A stretch of DNA of 64,000 nucleotides. Origin: Streptomyces mutabilis. Its GTDB lineage: Bacteria > Actinomycetota > Actinomycetes > Streptomycetales > Streptomycetaceae. The notes beneath the pieces were generated by a model. The model was not told the DNA's origin. It did not search any database and saw only the letters and a program-made list of their open reading frames with translations. Where the stretch lies: contig NZ_BMTT01000003.1 in the NCBI RefSeq assembly GCF_014649815.1, positions 186,001 through 250,000 of the forward strand. Reading direction: 5' to 3'. The position numbers were made by a program, and so were the translations under genes. Every line of letters begins with the position of its first letter. Within the stretch, counting starts at the first letter, position 1. This document shows, piece by piece, positions 54,250 through 62,809 of the stretch.

Positions 54250-54290
54250 CAGCGGGGCCGCTCGTCCGGTCCGGACGAGCGGCCCCGCTG
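54250..54290 (+). terminator. Perfect 41-base palindromic hairpin after the exporter
   Basis: Arms of 20 bases (54250-54269 and 54271-54290) pair perfectly around one central base; the stem reads CAGCGGGGCCGCTCGTCC outward-in. It lies 18 bases after the exporter stop. GC-rich stems without a T-run are common streptomycete terminators. Confidence 0.85.
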
Positions 54291-54404
54291 CCGTGTACGG
54301 CGTCGGCCGCGGGCCACCACGACCGAACCGGCCCACCCCTCCCCCGCCCCGTGGATCATGTGCGGGGACACCGCGGCTCGCCGGACGGAAAGGCGGTCCT
54401 GCGG

Positions 54405-54917
54405 TCAGATGCCGAAGGGAGCCGCGTAACGGACGGTGCCGGCCGGCAGCGGGTGGCCGGCGTCCAGGGTGAGGGCCATGAGGGCCTCGTCGGGGACGTC
54501 GATGCCGATGCCGATGCCGTGGGCGGAGGCACGGCCGAAGCCGAACCGGGGGTAGTACTCGGTGTGTCCGAGCACGACGACGTGGTGTTCGCCCATGCGG
54601 CCGGCCGCGGCGAGTGCCGCGCGGACGGCCGCGGAGCCGGCGCCGGTGCCCTGGTGGTCGGGGAGCACGGCGACGGGTGCCAGGCAGAGAGAAGGGCTGT
54701 CGCCGATGTGGCACCGGGTCAGCAGGGCGTGACCCGCGGGGCGGTCGTCGTCGTCCACCGCCACGAGGGACAGGCCGTCGATCCAGGCCCCGGGGTCGGC
54801 GCGCAGCGCGTCGACGAGGGCGGCCTCCTCGGGCGTGGGGAAGGCGGCGCGGACGATGTCACGGATGGCGGGGATGTCGGCGCCGGTCTCGGCGCGGGTG
54901 TTCCAGGTGTGCGACAT
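54405..54917 (-). CDS. GNAT-family N-acetyltransferase (YhbS-like)
   Basis: 170 residues. The N-terminal strand-helix is TRAETGADIPAIRDIVRAAF. The acetyl-CoA loop is VAVLPDHQGTGAGSAAVRAA (Q/RxxGxG/A present as HQGTGAG), followed by LGHTEYYPRFGFGRASAHGI, which marks the YhbS/predicted acetyltransferase group. The substrate is unknown. ATG 54917 is preceded by no clear Shine-Dalgarno, and the real start could be slightly different. Confidence 0.82.
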   Translation of the reverse strand: MSHTWNTRAETGADIPAIRDIVRAAFPTPEEAALVDALRADPGAWIDGLSLVAVDDDDRPAGHALLTRCHIGDSPSLCLAPVAVLPDHQGTGAGSAAVRAALAAAGRMGEHHVVVLGHTEYYPRFGFGRASAHGIGIGIDVPDEALMALTLDAGHPLPAGTVRYAAPFGI

Positions 54918-55129
54918 GACGGGGATGAGGATCCGTTCCTGGGTTGCGCTCGTCTGGGTCAGGCCGTGGCCCGGGACGTGAGGGAGACCCGGGCGCCGCG
55001 AAGCGCGGCTTCGGACACGGTCATCGACCTCACCTCCCTGTCCTCCCGATTCATCGTCGAACGCGAACGGCCGCCAGTCCACCCGTGCGGCACCGGCGTC
55101 ATCACCCGCCGGCGTGGGGCTGGTGTCGC

Positions 55130-55240
55130 GCCTTCGTGGTGGTCAGTCACGACCAGCGGTTCCTGCACGAGATCGGCGTCGACCGGTGGCTGCGGCCGGC
55201 CGACGGGGAGCTGACGGAGACGGGGGCTCCCGAGGTGTGA
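55130..55240 (+). pseudogene. C-terminal stub of an ABC-F ATPase
   Basis: About 35 codons read VVVSHDQRFLHEIGVDRWLR, then PADGELTETG and a TGA at 55238-55240. The SHDQRFL motif is the H-switch of ABC-F proteins (ribosome-protection type). Nothing else of the ~550-residue protein remains. Upstream to 54918 I find only noise. Confidence 0.65.
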
Positions 55241-55347
55241 GCCGAGGGAGGGGACGAGCCGGCAGGGTCGTGGCCGCCGAGGCCGGCCGCCGCTGCGCCG
55301 GGTGGCGTTCCTTGCACCCGCGGGGCATCGGACGGCAGGCTTCGGGT

Positions 55348-55800
55348 GTGGCCACTTTGCTGATCGTGCATCACACGCCGTCGCCGAACTGTCAGGCGAT
55401 GCTGGAGTCCGTCGTGTCCGGGGCGACCGCCCCGGAGATCGAGGGCGTACGGGTGGTCCGGCGCGCGGCGCTGGCGGCGACCGCGGTCGACGTGCTGCAA
55501 GCCGACGGGTACGTGCTGGGCACGCCGGCCAACCTGGGTTACATGTCCGGAGCGCTGAAGCACTTCTTCGACCAGGTCTACTACCCCTGCCTGGACGGGA
55601 CGCGGGGCCGACCGTTCGGCTACTACGTGCACGGCGGCAGCGACACCACCGGGGCAGTGCGCGGCATCGAGGCGGTCACCACGGGCCTCGGCTGGCAGCG
55701 CGGGGCGCCGGCGGTGACCGTGGCCGGCGAGCCCGGCAAGGCCGATCTGGAGGCCTGCTGGGAGCTGGGGGCCGCGCTCGCCGCCGGGTTGATGGACTGA
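55348..55800 (+). CDS. Flavodoxin-like/NADPH-dependent FMN reductase protein
   Basis: 150 residues, short flavodoxin fold. The phosphate-binding loop is IVHHTPSPNCQAML, followed by the second FMN loop GTPANLGYMSGALKHFFDQV and the third YVHGGSDTTGAVRGI. This subfamily binds FMN and reduces quinones or other acceptors. GTG 55348 is the first in-frame start at the fold's beginning. The ribosome binding site is weak. It faces the corrinoid transport operon, which ends tail-to-tail about 100 bases away. Confidence 0.8.
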   Translation: MATLLIVHHTPSPNCQAMLESVVSGATAPEIEGVRVVRRAALAATAVDVLQADGYVLGTPANLGYMSGALKHFFDQVYYPCLDGTRGRPFGYYVHGGSDTTGAVRGIEAVTTGLGWQRGAPAVTVAGEPGKADLEACWELGAALAAGLMD

Positions 55801-55902
55801 CCGAACGCAGGGGTGAGGGTTCCGCCTCCCCACCGCGTCACGGGTCACCCGCGGGTGCGACGGGCGGCGTTCACGTCGGCGGCCAGTGGACCGCGAGGCC
55901 GG

Positions 55903-56691
55903 TCATCCTCCCGTCGGCCCGCCCGTGAGCGTGCCGAGGAACCGGACGTGCGGGCGTCCGCCGGGTCCGGTGCCGGCCACCTCGGCGCGCACCCCGTACA
56001 CCTCGGCGACCAAGTCCACGGTCAGGACCTCGGCGGGGCCGCCCGAGGCCACGACCCGTCCCTCGGACAGCACCACGAGGTGGTCGCAGTACATCGCCGC
56101 GAGGTTGAGGTCGTGCAGCGCGACGACGCTGGTCGTGGGCAGGGCGGCGACCAGGGCCAGTACGTCGAGCTGATGCTGGATGTCGAGGTGGTTGGTCGGT
56201 TCGTCCAGCAGGAGTTCGCGCGGCCGCTGGGCGAGGGCGCGGGCGATCTGGACGCGCTGGCGTTCACCGCCGGAGAGGGTGTGCCAGAGCCGGTCCGCCT
56301 GTCCCGTCAGGTGGGTGCGTGCCAGGGCTTCGGCAACCGCTTCCTCGTCGACGGCGGACGCCGGCGCCCAGGCGCGCCGGTGCGGGATGCGGCCCAGGCG
56401 TACGACGTCCAGCACGGTCAGTTCGACCTGAGTGTCGGCCTGTTGCTCGACCACCGCGACCCGTCGGGCGACGTCCCGGCGGCCCATCCGGTCCAACGGC
56501 CGCCCGTCCAGCGTGACGGCACCGGAAGCGGGGGCGAGCACGCCCGCCAGAAGCCGCAGCAGGGTGGACTTGCCCGAGCCGTTGGGGCCCAGCAGTCCGG
56601 TCATGGCGCCGGGCCGGGGGCTCAGGTTCACGCCGTCCAGGATCAGCCGTCCGCCGGCGGCGCGGGAGACCCGTTCCGCCCTCAGGGTCAC
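55903..56691 (-). CDS. btuD: ATP-binding subunit of corrinoid (FecCD-type) ABC importer
   Basis: 262 residues. Walker A is GLLGPNGSGKSTLLRLLAG, the signature LSGGERQRVQIARALAQRP, Walker B ELLLDEPTNHLDIQHQLDVL, and the H-loop VVALHDLNLA. It powers the permease encoded just upstream (GTGA overlap), and the substrate-binding protein is encoded before that. The family also serves siderophores and hemin; the cobalamin riboswitch at the head of the operon decides for corrinoids. GTG 56691. Last gene of the operon. Confidence 0.85.
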   Translation of the reverse strand: MTLRAERVSRAAGGRLILDGVNLSPRPGAMTGLLGPNGSGKSTLLRLLAGVLAPASGAVTLDGRPLDRMGRRDVARRVAVVEQQADTQVELTVLDVVRLGRIPHRRAWAPASAVDEEAVAEALARTHLTGQADRLWHTLSGGERQRVQIARALAQRPRELLLDEPTNHLDIQHQLDVLALVAALPTTSVVALHDLNLAAMYCDHLVVLSEGRVVASGGPAEVLTVDLVAEVYGVRAEVAGTGPGGRPHVRFLGTLTGGPTGG

Positions 56692-57749
56692 CGTGCCCTC
56701 CTGGTGCGGTACAGCACGAGGACGAAGGCGGGCACGCCGATCAGCGAGGTGACCACGCCCACGGGAACCTCCTGCGGTTCGAGGACGGTACGGGCCAGGG
56801 TGTCGACCCACACCAGGAAGACCGCCCCGGCCAGCGCGCACACCGGCAGCAGCCCGGCGTGCCCCGGGCCGGTCAGCGCCCGCACCGCGTGCGGCAGCAC
56901 CAGGCCGACGAAGCCGATGGCGCCCACAGAGGCCACCAGCGTGGCGGTGAGCAGCGCGGTGGCGCACAGCAGCACCAGCCTGGTCCGGGTAACCCGGACG
57001 CCGAGCGTGGCAGCCGCGTCCTGGCCGAAGGCGAAGGCGTCCAGCGTCCGGGCGTACCCGAGGCAGACGGCCAGTACCAGCACCAGTACTCCGGCACCGG
57101 TCCACACGTCCGTCCAGCCGGCGCCGCCGAGCGAGCCGAGCAGCCAGAACAGCACGCCGCGGGTGGTCTCGGCGTCGGCCGCGGTCATCACGACGAACGA
57201 GGTGAGCGCGGAGAACAACTGCATCGCCGCCACGCCGGCGAGGATGACCCGGTCCGTGGTGCCGCCGAGGCTGTGGCTGAGCAGCATCACGAGCGCGAAG
57301 GAGCATACCGCCCCGGCGAACGCCCCGCCGGACACGGACAGCGCGCCGCCTCCGACGCCGAGTACGACGACCAGCACCGCGCCGGTCGAGGCGCCGGAGG
57401 AGACGCCCAGCACGAAGGGGTCGGCGAGCGGGTTGCGCAGCAGGGACTGGAGCACGGCCCCGCACACGGCGAGTCCGGCGCCGCACACCGCCGCCAGGAG
57501 GGTGCGGGGCAGCCGCAGGTCCCAGACGATGCCGTCCCGGATCGGGGTGACGTCGGTGGTGCCACCGCCGAGGTGGGCGACGACCACGGACCACACGTCG
57601 CCGACGCCGATGTCGGCCGGGCCGATGGTGACGGCGACGGCGACGGAGGCGCACAGGGCGACGATTCCGGCCGCCGCCCACGCCGGGTGCCGGCGGCCGG
57701 CCGCACGTGTGCCGGGGGTGCCGGGGGCCACCCGGCCGACGGCCGTCAC
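56688..57749 (-). CDS. btuC: Membrane permease of corrinoid ABC importer (FecCD/BtuC family)
   Basis: 353 residues, about ten membrane helices. The diagnostic FecCD stretches are WDLRLPRTLLAAVCGAGLAV, LLRNPLADPFVLGVSSGAST, LAGVAAMQLFSALTSF and the coupling-helix region GFVGLVLPHAVRALTGPGHA. It forms a dimer that accepts vitamin B12 from the lipoprotein and passes it into the cytosol. GTG 57749 overlaps the binding-protein stop (GTGA), and the ATPase gene overlaps its own stop in the same way. Confidence 0.87.
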   Translation of the reverse strand: MTAVGRVAPGTPGTRAAGRRHPAWAAAGIVALCASVAVAVTIGPADIGVGDVWSVVVAHLGGGTTDVTPIRDGIVWDLRLPRTLLAAVCGAGLAVCGAVLQSLLRNPLADPFVLGVSSGASTGAVLVVVLGVGGGALSVSGGAFAGAVCSFALVMLLSHSLGGTTDRVILAGVAAMQLFSALTSFVVMTAADAETTRGVLFWLLGSLGGAGWTDVWTGAGVLVLVLAVCLGYARTLDAFAFGQDAAATLGVRVTRTRLVLLCATALLTATLVASVGAIGFVGLVLPHAVRALTGPGHAGLLPVCALAGAVFLVWVDTLARTVLEPQEVPVGVVTSLIGVPAFVLVLYRTRRAR

Positions 57750-58825
57750 TTGGTGAGGCCGTAGGCGCGCAGCGCGGCCGCGAGCTTCTCGACGCCCTCG
57801 ACGGTGCGGACGGTGGGGTTCATGGCCTGCCCGCTGAGCAGCACGTACCGCTTCTTCCTGACCGCGGTCATGTTCCTGGTGACGGGGTCGGACTCCAGGA
57901 ACTCGATCTTCTTCGCGGCGGTCTCCGCAGTCTGGGACCTGCGGGTGAGGTCTCCGAGGACGAGGACGTCGGGATCGCGGTCGGCGACGGTCTCCCAGCC
58001 GACCTGCGGCCACTCCTGGCGGGTGTCGTCCATGACGTTCTCCGCGCCGACCGCGCGGGTCATCACGCCGGGGGCGCCGCAGCAGCCCGCCAGGTACGGC
58101 GAGGTGGAGTTGGCGAACCAGTACATGACGGTGACGCCGGAGGCGTCGATGCCCTTCGTGGCGCTGTCGATCCGGGCCTTCAGGCCGGCGACCAGCTTCT
58201 CCCCGCGCTCCTCCACGTCGAAGATCCGGGCCAGGTCGCGGACTTCGGTGTAGACCGCGTCCATGGTCAGGGGCTCGTCGCGGACGCCGTCGCCGTCGCC
58301 GCTGTTGTCCTTGCCGGCGCAGTCGGACGGGGACAGGTAGGCCGGTACGCCGAGCTGGGCGAACCGCTCGCGGGTGGCGACGCCGCCGGGGCCGAGCGTG
58401 GAGGCGAAGGAGGCGGCGACGAAGTCGGGGTCGGCGTCCAGGACGGTCTCGAAGGACGGCATGTCGTCGGCGAGCCTGGGCACGCCGGCGTTCGCCTTCT
58501 GCAGGCCCTTCATGACCGGGTCGGTCCAGGTGGCGGTGCCCGCCATGCGGTCGGCGAGGCCGAGCGAGAGCAGGATCTCGGTGGTTCCCTGGTTCAGGGA
58601 GACCGCCCGTCGGGGTGGCGAGGTGACCTTCACCTCGTGTCCGCAGTCGTCGACCGTGCGTGGGTATCCGCTGGCCGCGGCTGGTGCGGCGGCGTCGTGG
58701 TGGGCCGCGCCGGCCCCGCAGCCGGACGCGAGCAGGGCGCCGGACAGCAGCCACGGGACGAGGGAGCGGAGGGGACGGCGAGGGCCGGTGGGACGGTCGG
58801 AGCCGACGGGGCACGCTGCGGACAA
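57746..58825 (-). CDS. btuF: Corrinoid-binding lipoprotein (BtuF/FecB-like)
   Basis: 359 residues. A lipobox LLASGCGAG anchors it to the membrane. Two lobes of a class III binding protein follow: ESLGL-type start TTEILLSLGLADRMAGTATW and FVAASFASTLG, then a second lobe with VLVLGDLTRRSQTAETAAKK. CAGKDNSG and AGCCGAPG add unusual Cys. The cobalamin riboswitch lies 70-250 bases upstream on the same strand, so vitamin B12 represses the operon. ATG 58825. A siderophore role is the alternative but fits the riboswitch poorly. Confidence 0.85.
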   Translation of the reverse strand: MSAACPVGSDRPTGPRRPLRSLVPWLLSGALLASGCGAGAAHHDAAAPAAASGYPRTVDDCGHEVKVTSPPRRAVSLNQGTTEILLSLGLADRMAGTATWTDPVMKGLQKANAGVPRLADDMPSFETVLDADPDFVAASFASTLGPGGVATRERFAQLGVPAYLSPSDCAGKDNSGDGDGVRDEPLTMDAVYTEVRDLARIFDVEERGEKLVAGLKARIDSATKGIDASGVTVMYWFANSTSPYLAGCCGAPGVMTRAVGAENVMDDTRQEWPQVGWETVADRDPDVLVLGDLTRRSQTAETAAKKIEFLESDPVTRNMTAVRKKRYVLLSGQAMNPTVRTVEGVEKLAAALRAYGLTK

Positions 58826-58897
58826 GGAAGATCCTCTGGCGTCGAGGGCTCATGCGCGAAGCCCGTTCGTACGGTGCGGCCCGCGCCGTACGCGGCG

Positions 58898-59075
58898 CGG
58901 GTGCCAGCAGGTCTTCGGACTCGGGTTCGACCGGACGGGACGCCTTCCCGGACGGCTTGTGCCGCCAGTGGCCCGTGTCCCGCCCGTCCCCCTCACCGCT
59001 GCGCGTCAGTTCCGGATTCGCACCGGATTCCCTGACCCACCAGGTGGGTTCGACTGGCTCCCGCAAGCTACCACA
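58898..59075 (-). promoter_or_regulatory. Cobalamin riboswitch
   Basis: Read on the minus strand from about 59075 down. A P1-P3 region leads to GGGAATCCGGTGCGAATCCG then GAACTGACGCGCAGCGGTGA (59041-58994), the hallmark core. Next come GCCACTGGCGGCACAAGCCG, GGGAAGGCG and the B12 box AGTCCGAAGACCTGCTGGC (58922-58904). All major conserved blocks are in the right order. It controls the btuF-btuC-btuD operon whose first ATG is 73 bases downstream, probably by hiding the ribosome binding site when adenosylcobalamin is bound. Confidence 0.9.
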
Positions 59076-59136
59076 GGGCCAACGGGCGGCCGGGGGCGGC
59101 CGTCCGCCCGACCGCCCCCGGCACTGTCCGTCCGTG

Positions 59137-59360
59137 CGTCAGCTCTCGGGCACGAGGACGGTGTCGATGACGTACACGTCGGCGCTGGCCGGCCTCCTCC
59201 GAGCCGGACGTGGTCGGCTTCGACTTCTGCAGCGTCTCGAAGGAGCCGTTCTCCAGGTCTTCGGCGCGACCCTCCGGCCCACGACGTGGTAGGTCAGGAT
59301 GCCGGTGAGCATCTCCTAGTCGGCGAGCACCCTGTCCAGGTCGGCACGGGGAATCCGGAG
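59137..59360 (-). pseudogene. Fasciclin-domain lipoprotein remnant
   Basis: The minus strand holds the end of a FAS1 domain in pieces: RADLDRVLAD-stop-EMLTGILTYHVVGRRVAP, then (frame change) DLENGSFETLQKSKPTTSGS, then a garbled version of the usual ANATVYVIDTVLVP end. A stop codon, a frameshift and a deletion are visible. FAS1 lipoproteins are cell-surface adhesion-type proteins. The relic lies just upstream of the btu riboswitch. Confidence 0.65.
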
Positions 59361-59447
59361 CCGGCCCGGCCCCGGGTTGGCCGATCGACTGAAGACGTTG
59401 CGCTGCTGAGCCTGCGACCTGCTTCTGTTCCGGGAGCTGAGAGCCGC

Positions 59448-60380
59448 TCAGAGGGGCGTCGCGGCGCCGAGGATGAGGAACATCGTGACGGCGGCGTTCG
59501 CCGACGACATCGCCGACACGGCGGTCCCGGCGGCCGCGGCCCACGCCGCCAGGCCCACCGAGGTGAACAGCGAGGGCCAGGTGCGGACCGCGGGAGCGGG
59601 GCCCAGCAGCGCCGCCACCCGACGCGGCACCGGGCCGGGTGCCGCGAGCCCGGCGAGCGTGGCGACCGGGGTGCCCCGGGAGACGAGGGCCGCCTTGCCG
59701 ATGGCCGTCGCCACCGCGCGGCGGTTGCCGACCGCCCGCGCGGCCGCCTCGTCCGCCCACCGCTCCGCCGTGTAGGCCACGGCGGTCCGCAGGGGCCGCA
59801 GGAACGGATTGGCCAGTGCGGCGAGCCGGACGGCGAGCAGGAAGCGGTGGTGACGGGCGGCCAGGTGAGCCCGTTCGTGGGCGAACAACGCGCGGCGCTC
59901 GGCCGGTTCGAGGCGGTCGAGCAGGGCCGTGCTCACCACCACCCGGTCCCGGCGCCCGCCGGGCAGCGCGTACGCGTAGGGCACGTCGTCCGGCAGCACG
60001 GCCACCCCCGTGCCCGGCAGGCCGGCCAGGGCACGGTGGGCGCGGCGGCGCACCCTGCCGTGCCGCCACAGGGCCCGGGCCGAGGCAGCGACCACGGCGC
60101 ACAGCGCGGGGATCGCCGCCTTGCCGACGACCTCGTCGTACGGCACCGCCGCCCGCACCTCGGGGTCGGACCAGCCGTCTGGCAGGGGGTTGCCCGGCAG
60201 CTGAGCGGTACCGACCACCATCACCAGGGCCAGGCACACCGTGCTGCACAGGGCCATCACCGCGGCCACCGCGGTCAGGAGCCTGGTGGCGGTCCGCGGG
60301 TGCAGATGCTGTTCGGCCAGCCGGGCGATCGGCCACGCCGTCAGCGGCAGGACCAGCGGCAGGAAGACGAAGACCCCCAT
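59448..60380 (-). CDS. M56-family (BlaR1/MecR1-like) membrane metallopeptidase
   Basis: 310 residues. Four predicted membrane helices (about 3-20, 32-56, 84-102, 268-290) flank a zinc protease domain. HERAH in ALFAHERAHLAARHH supplies the His-Glu-x-x-His zinc site, and a downstream Glu in YTAERWADEAAARAVG completes it. There is no penicillin-binding sensor domain at the end, unlike BlaR1. It is the second gene of a pair with BlaI (six bases apart). It presumably cleaves the repressor or another target on a cell-envelope signal. Confidence 0.88.
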   Translation of the reverse strand: MGVFVFLPLVLPLTAWPIARLAEQHLHPRTATRLLTAVAAVMALCSTVCLALVMVVGTAQLPGNPLPDGWSDPEVRAAVPYDEVVGKAAIPALCAVVAASARALWRHGRVRRRAHRALAGLPGTGVAVLPDDVPYAYALPGGRRDRVVVSTALLDRLEPAERRALFAHERAHLAARHHRFLLAVRLAALANPFLRPLRTAVAYTAERWADEAAARAVGNRRAVATAIGKAALVSRGTPVATLAGLAAPGPVPRRVAALLGPAPAVRTWPSLFTSVGLAAWAAAAGTAVSAMSSANAAVTMFLILGAATPL

Positions 60381-60386
60381 GCGACG

Positions 60387-60773
60387 TCAGCCGTCCCCCG
60401 CGTCGGGCAGGTGCCCCAGCAGCTCTCGCAGCAGCCGCTCGTCGTCCGCGTCGAGGCCGGTCACGAAGCTGGCCAGCACCGCTCCCCGGTCGCTCTCCGC
60501 GTCCAGGACCTTGCGCATCTTCCGGGCGGCCAGACCCGCCTGGTCCGAGGCGGGTGTCCAGGCGAAGGACCGGCCCACGCGCTCACGGTCGACCGCGCCC
60601 TTCTCCAGCAGGCGGGTCAGGATCGTGATCACCGTGGTGTAGGCGAGGTCGCCGCCCAGGTGCTCCTGCACCCAGCCGGCCGTCGCGGGGCCGTCCGCCT
60701 CGCGCAGCGCCGACAGCACCAGTGCCTCCAGCTCGCCCTGGCCTCGCCGCCGCGGGCGCCGGTGATCCGTCAC
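60387..60773 (-). CDS. BlaI/MecI-family transcriptional repressor
   Basis: 128 residues. A winged helix (about 10-75: GELEALVLSALREADGPATA, YTTVITILTRLLEKGAVDRE) is followed by a C-terminal dimerisation part holding the likely cleavage region. GTG 60773 follows AAGGAGG by seven bases. Paired with the M56 peptidase, it forms the widespread BlaI-M56 regulatory couple. No beta-lactamase or penicillin-binding protein gene is nearby, so its regulon must lie elsewhere or be the pair itself. Confidence 0.9.
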   Translation of the reverse strand: MTDHRRPRRRGQGELEALVLSALREADGPATAGWVQEHLGGDLAYTTVITILTRLLEKGAVDRERVGRSFAWTPASDQAGLAARKMRKVLDAESDRGAVLASFVTGLDADDERLLRELLGHLPDAGDG

Positions 60774-60987
60774 GGCCCGCCTCCTTCCGCCGCAGTCCCT
60801 GTTCCGAGGCGACATCGTATAGACCACCCGAGGGGCACTGGCCGCCGTCTCCCTCTCCGTCCTTGCCGGCCGGCTTCTCCTGGCGCCCCGCCCCCCCTGC
60901 GCCAGTCCCATCGGCCGCCCTGGACCGGTCCGCCCCCCGCTGAGCCAGTCCTCCACGCTGAGGCCGGTCTCCGCCGCCCTGGGCCGG

Positions 60988-62688
60988 TCAGCCCTCCGTG
61001 GCGCAGCAGCCGCCCGTGGCGCCGGCCTCCGGGACCGTGCCGAGGCGGCAGAAGCAGGAGGCGTCGACCGGTACGTCCGCCAGTGCCGTGGCCAGCCCGA
61101 GCTGCTGCGCCACGATTCGTGCCTCCGCCTCCCTGCCCAGGCGCACCAGGCACTCGTGGAGTCCGTGCAGGGACCATACGTTGCCGGGGTGCTGCAGGGC
61201 GCGCGGCAGGGTGTCGTCCAGGCCGAGGTCGGCACGGTAGACCGCCTCGGCCTCTTCGACGCGGCCCTGCTCCAGGAGCAGGGCGCCGTAGGCGTGCCGG
61301 GTGGGCTGCATCCAGCCCCACGGCTCGTCGTAGGGGAGGTTGTCGTCCAGTTCGACCGACCGTTCCAGGGCCGCGAACGCGGCGGCGTGGTCGCCCTTGC
61401 GGTACTCCAGTTCGCCGTCGAGCATGGCGGAGGCGATGGCGAGGATGTCTGCGCAGGTGTTGTTGAACAGTGTGCGTGTCCCGGGCACCCGGGCGACCGC
61501 CTCGCGGAACAGCACGCGTTCGGCCTCGGCCTCGTCGACCCTGCCGGTGGCCGAGAGGGCGACCCCGCGGGCGTAGTGGATCATCGCGGTCGTCACGCAG
61601 TACAGGCGCGGGTCGGCGGGCAGCGGCAGCCGGAGGATGTCCGTCCAGCGGCCGAAGCGGATCAGGACGTGCACCCGCATGGCGAGGAAGCCCTCCAGCC
61701 AGTCGGCCATCGGGGGGCTCTCGACTCGCAGCAGTTCCTCGGGGACGGACGCCTCCAACTGCGCGACGGTGTCCATGGCGGTCTCGTACTGGCCGAGGAA
61801 CATCGCGCCGTAGATCTTGAAGTGGTAGTTGTGCGAGCGGTAGAGGGTGTAGAAATTCATCGCGCCGGCCCGTGCTCGGTACTTCTCGTCGGCGGCGATC
61901 GCGGCGGTGTTGTCCGACACCACGCGCCGGTAGTCGCCGCACAGCACCTCCAGGTGCGACGGCATGTGGTTGAGGTGCCCGGCGTCGGGGACCAGTCCGC
62001 GCAGCCGGTCGGCCACGGTGAGCGCCGCCTGAGGAGTGGCGGACATCTCCATCAGGTGGATGTAGAGGTGCAGGACGCCGGGATGCTCGCGTCCGCCGTC
62101 CGCGGCCAGGGCCCGCTCGAGGACCTCCTTCGCCTCCAGGGTGCGGGCTCCCTCGGCCGGACGCCCCGTACGCAGGTCCCACAGCTGCCAGGGGGTCAGG
62201 TTCATCAGCGCGTCGGCGTACAGGGTGGTCACGTCCAGGTCGTCCGGGGCCAGTCGGTGGACGGCGCGCATGCTCTCGGCGTACGGCGGGTTCCACACCG
62301 AGCAGTCCTCGACGGCCCGGCCCTGCGGGTAACGGGCGCGCAGGGCACCGATCAGGGCGCGTTCGACCGGGGTGGCGGACCTGACCGCCTTCTCGTGGGC
62401 GCGTTCGACGGCGGCGTGGGTGCGGTCGACGGTCCGGGTCAGCTCCTCGGTCTCGAAGGCCTCCCACGGTTTGTTGTAGTTCGGGCCGAGGGCGTAGGCG
62501 ATGCCCCAGTAGGCCATGGCGCAGTCCGGATCGGCCGCGGCGGCGGCCTCGAAGCAGGAGACGGCCTCCTCGTGGTGGAAGGCGTACGTCCACACCAAAC
62601 CGCGGTCGAACCATCGCTGCGCCTCGGGCGAGGAGGTCGTGACGGGACGGCCGTGGGTGCCGAGGTCGTAGTAGTCCATCGGTTCCAT
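60988..62688 (-). CDS. TPR-repeat protein with Cys-rich C-terminus
   Basis: 566 residues, no signal peptide. It is built from TPR-like helices: RWFDRGLVWTYAFHHEEAVS, CFEAAAAADPDCAMAYWGIA, then several repeats up to RVEEAEAVYRADLGLDDTLP. The last ~30 residues carry ASCFCRLGTV and GGCCATEG, four Cys that could hold a metal or form disulfides. The family (large actinobacterial and proteobacterial TPR proteins with a front AYWGIAYALG) has no agreed function. ATG 62688 (EPMDYYDLG) is preferred; GTG 62745 is an in-frame alternative. Confidence 0.82.
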   Translation of the reverse strand: MEPMDYYDLGTHGRPVTTSSPEAQRWFDRGLVWTYAFHHEEAVSCFEAAAAADPDCAMAYWGIAYALGPNYNKPWEAFETEELTRTVDRTHAAVERAHEKAVRSATPVERALIGALRARYPQGRAVEDCSVWNPPYAESMRAVHRLAPDDLDVTTLYADALMNLTPWQLWDLRTGRPAEGARTLEAKEVLERALAADGGREHPGVLHLYIHLMEMSATPQAALTVADRLRGLVPDAGHLNHMPSHLEVLCGDYRRVVSDNTAAIAADEKYRARAGAMNFYTLYRSHNYHFKIYGAMFLGQYETAMDTVAQLEASVPEELLRVESPPMADWLEGFLAMRVHVLIRFGRWTDILRLPLPADPRLYCVTTAMIHYARGVALSATGRVDEAEAERVLFREAVARVPGTRTLFNNTCADILAIASAMLDGELEYRKGDHAAAFAALERSVELDDNLPYDEPWGWMQPTRHAYGALLLEQGRVEEAEAVYRADLGLDDTLPRALQHPGNVWSLHGLHECLVRLGREAEARIVAQQLGLATALADVPVDASCFCRLGTVPEAGATGGCCATEG

Positions 62689-62809
62689 GCCTGGACGTAT
62701 ACCGCAGCACGAAGCGGCCACGTGGTGGTTCACCGGGGCTGTCACACCGACCGGTGTCCCCGCCGGACGCGGTGCGCCCGGCGGGGGTGGGGGGACGGGG
62801 TGACGCGGA

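Noticed and set aside
55903..58825. Siderophore importer reading of the FecCD-type operon
   Set aside because: Family alone would allow it, but the cobalamin riboswitch directly upstream points to corrinoids.
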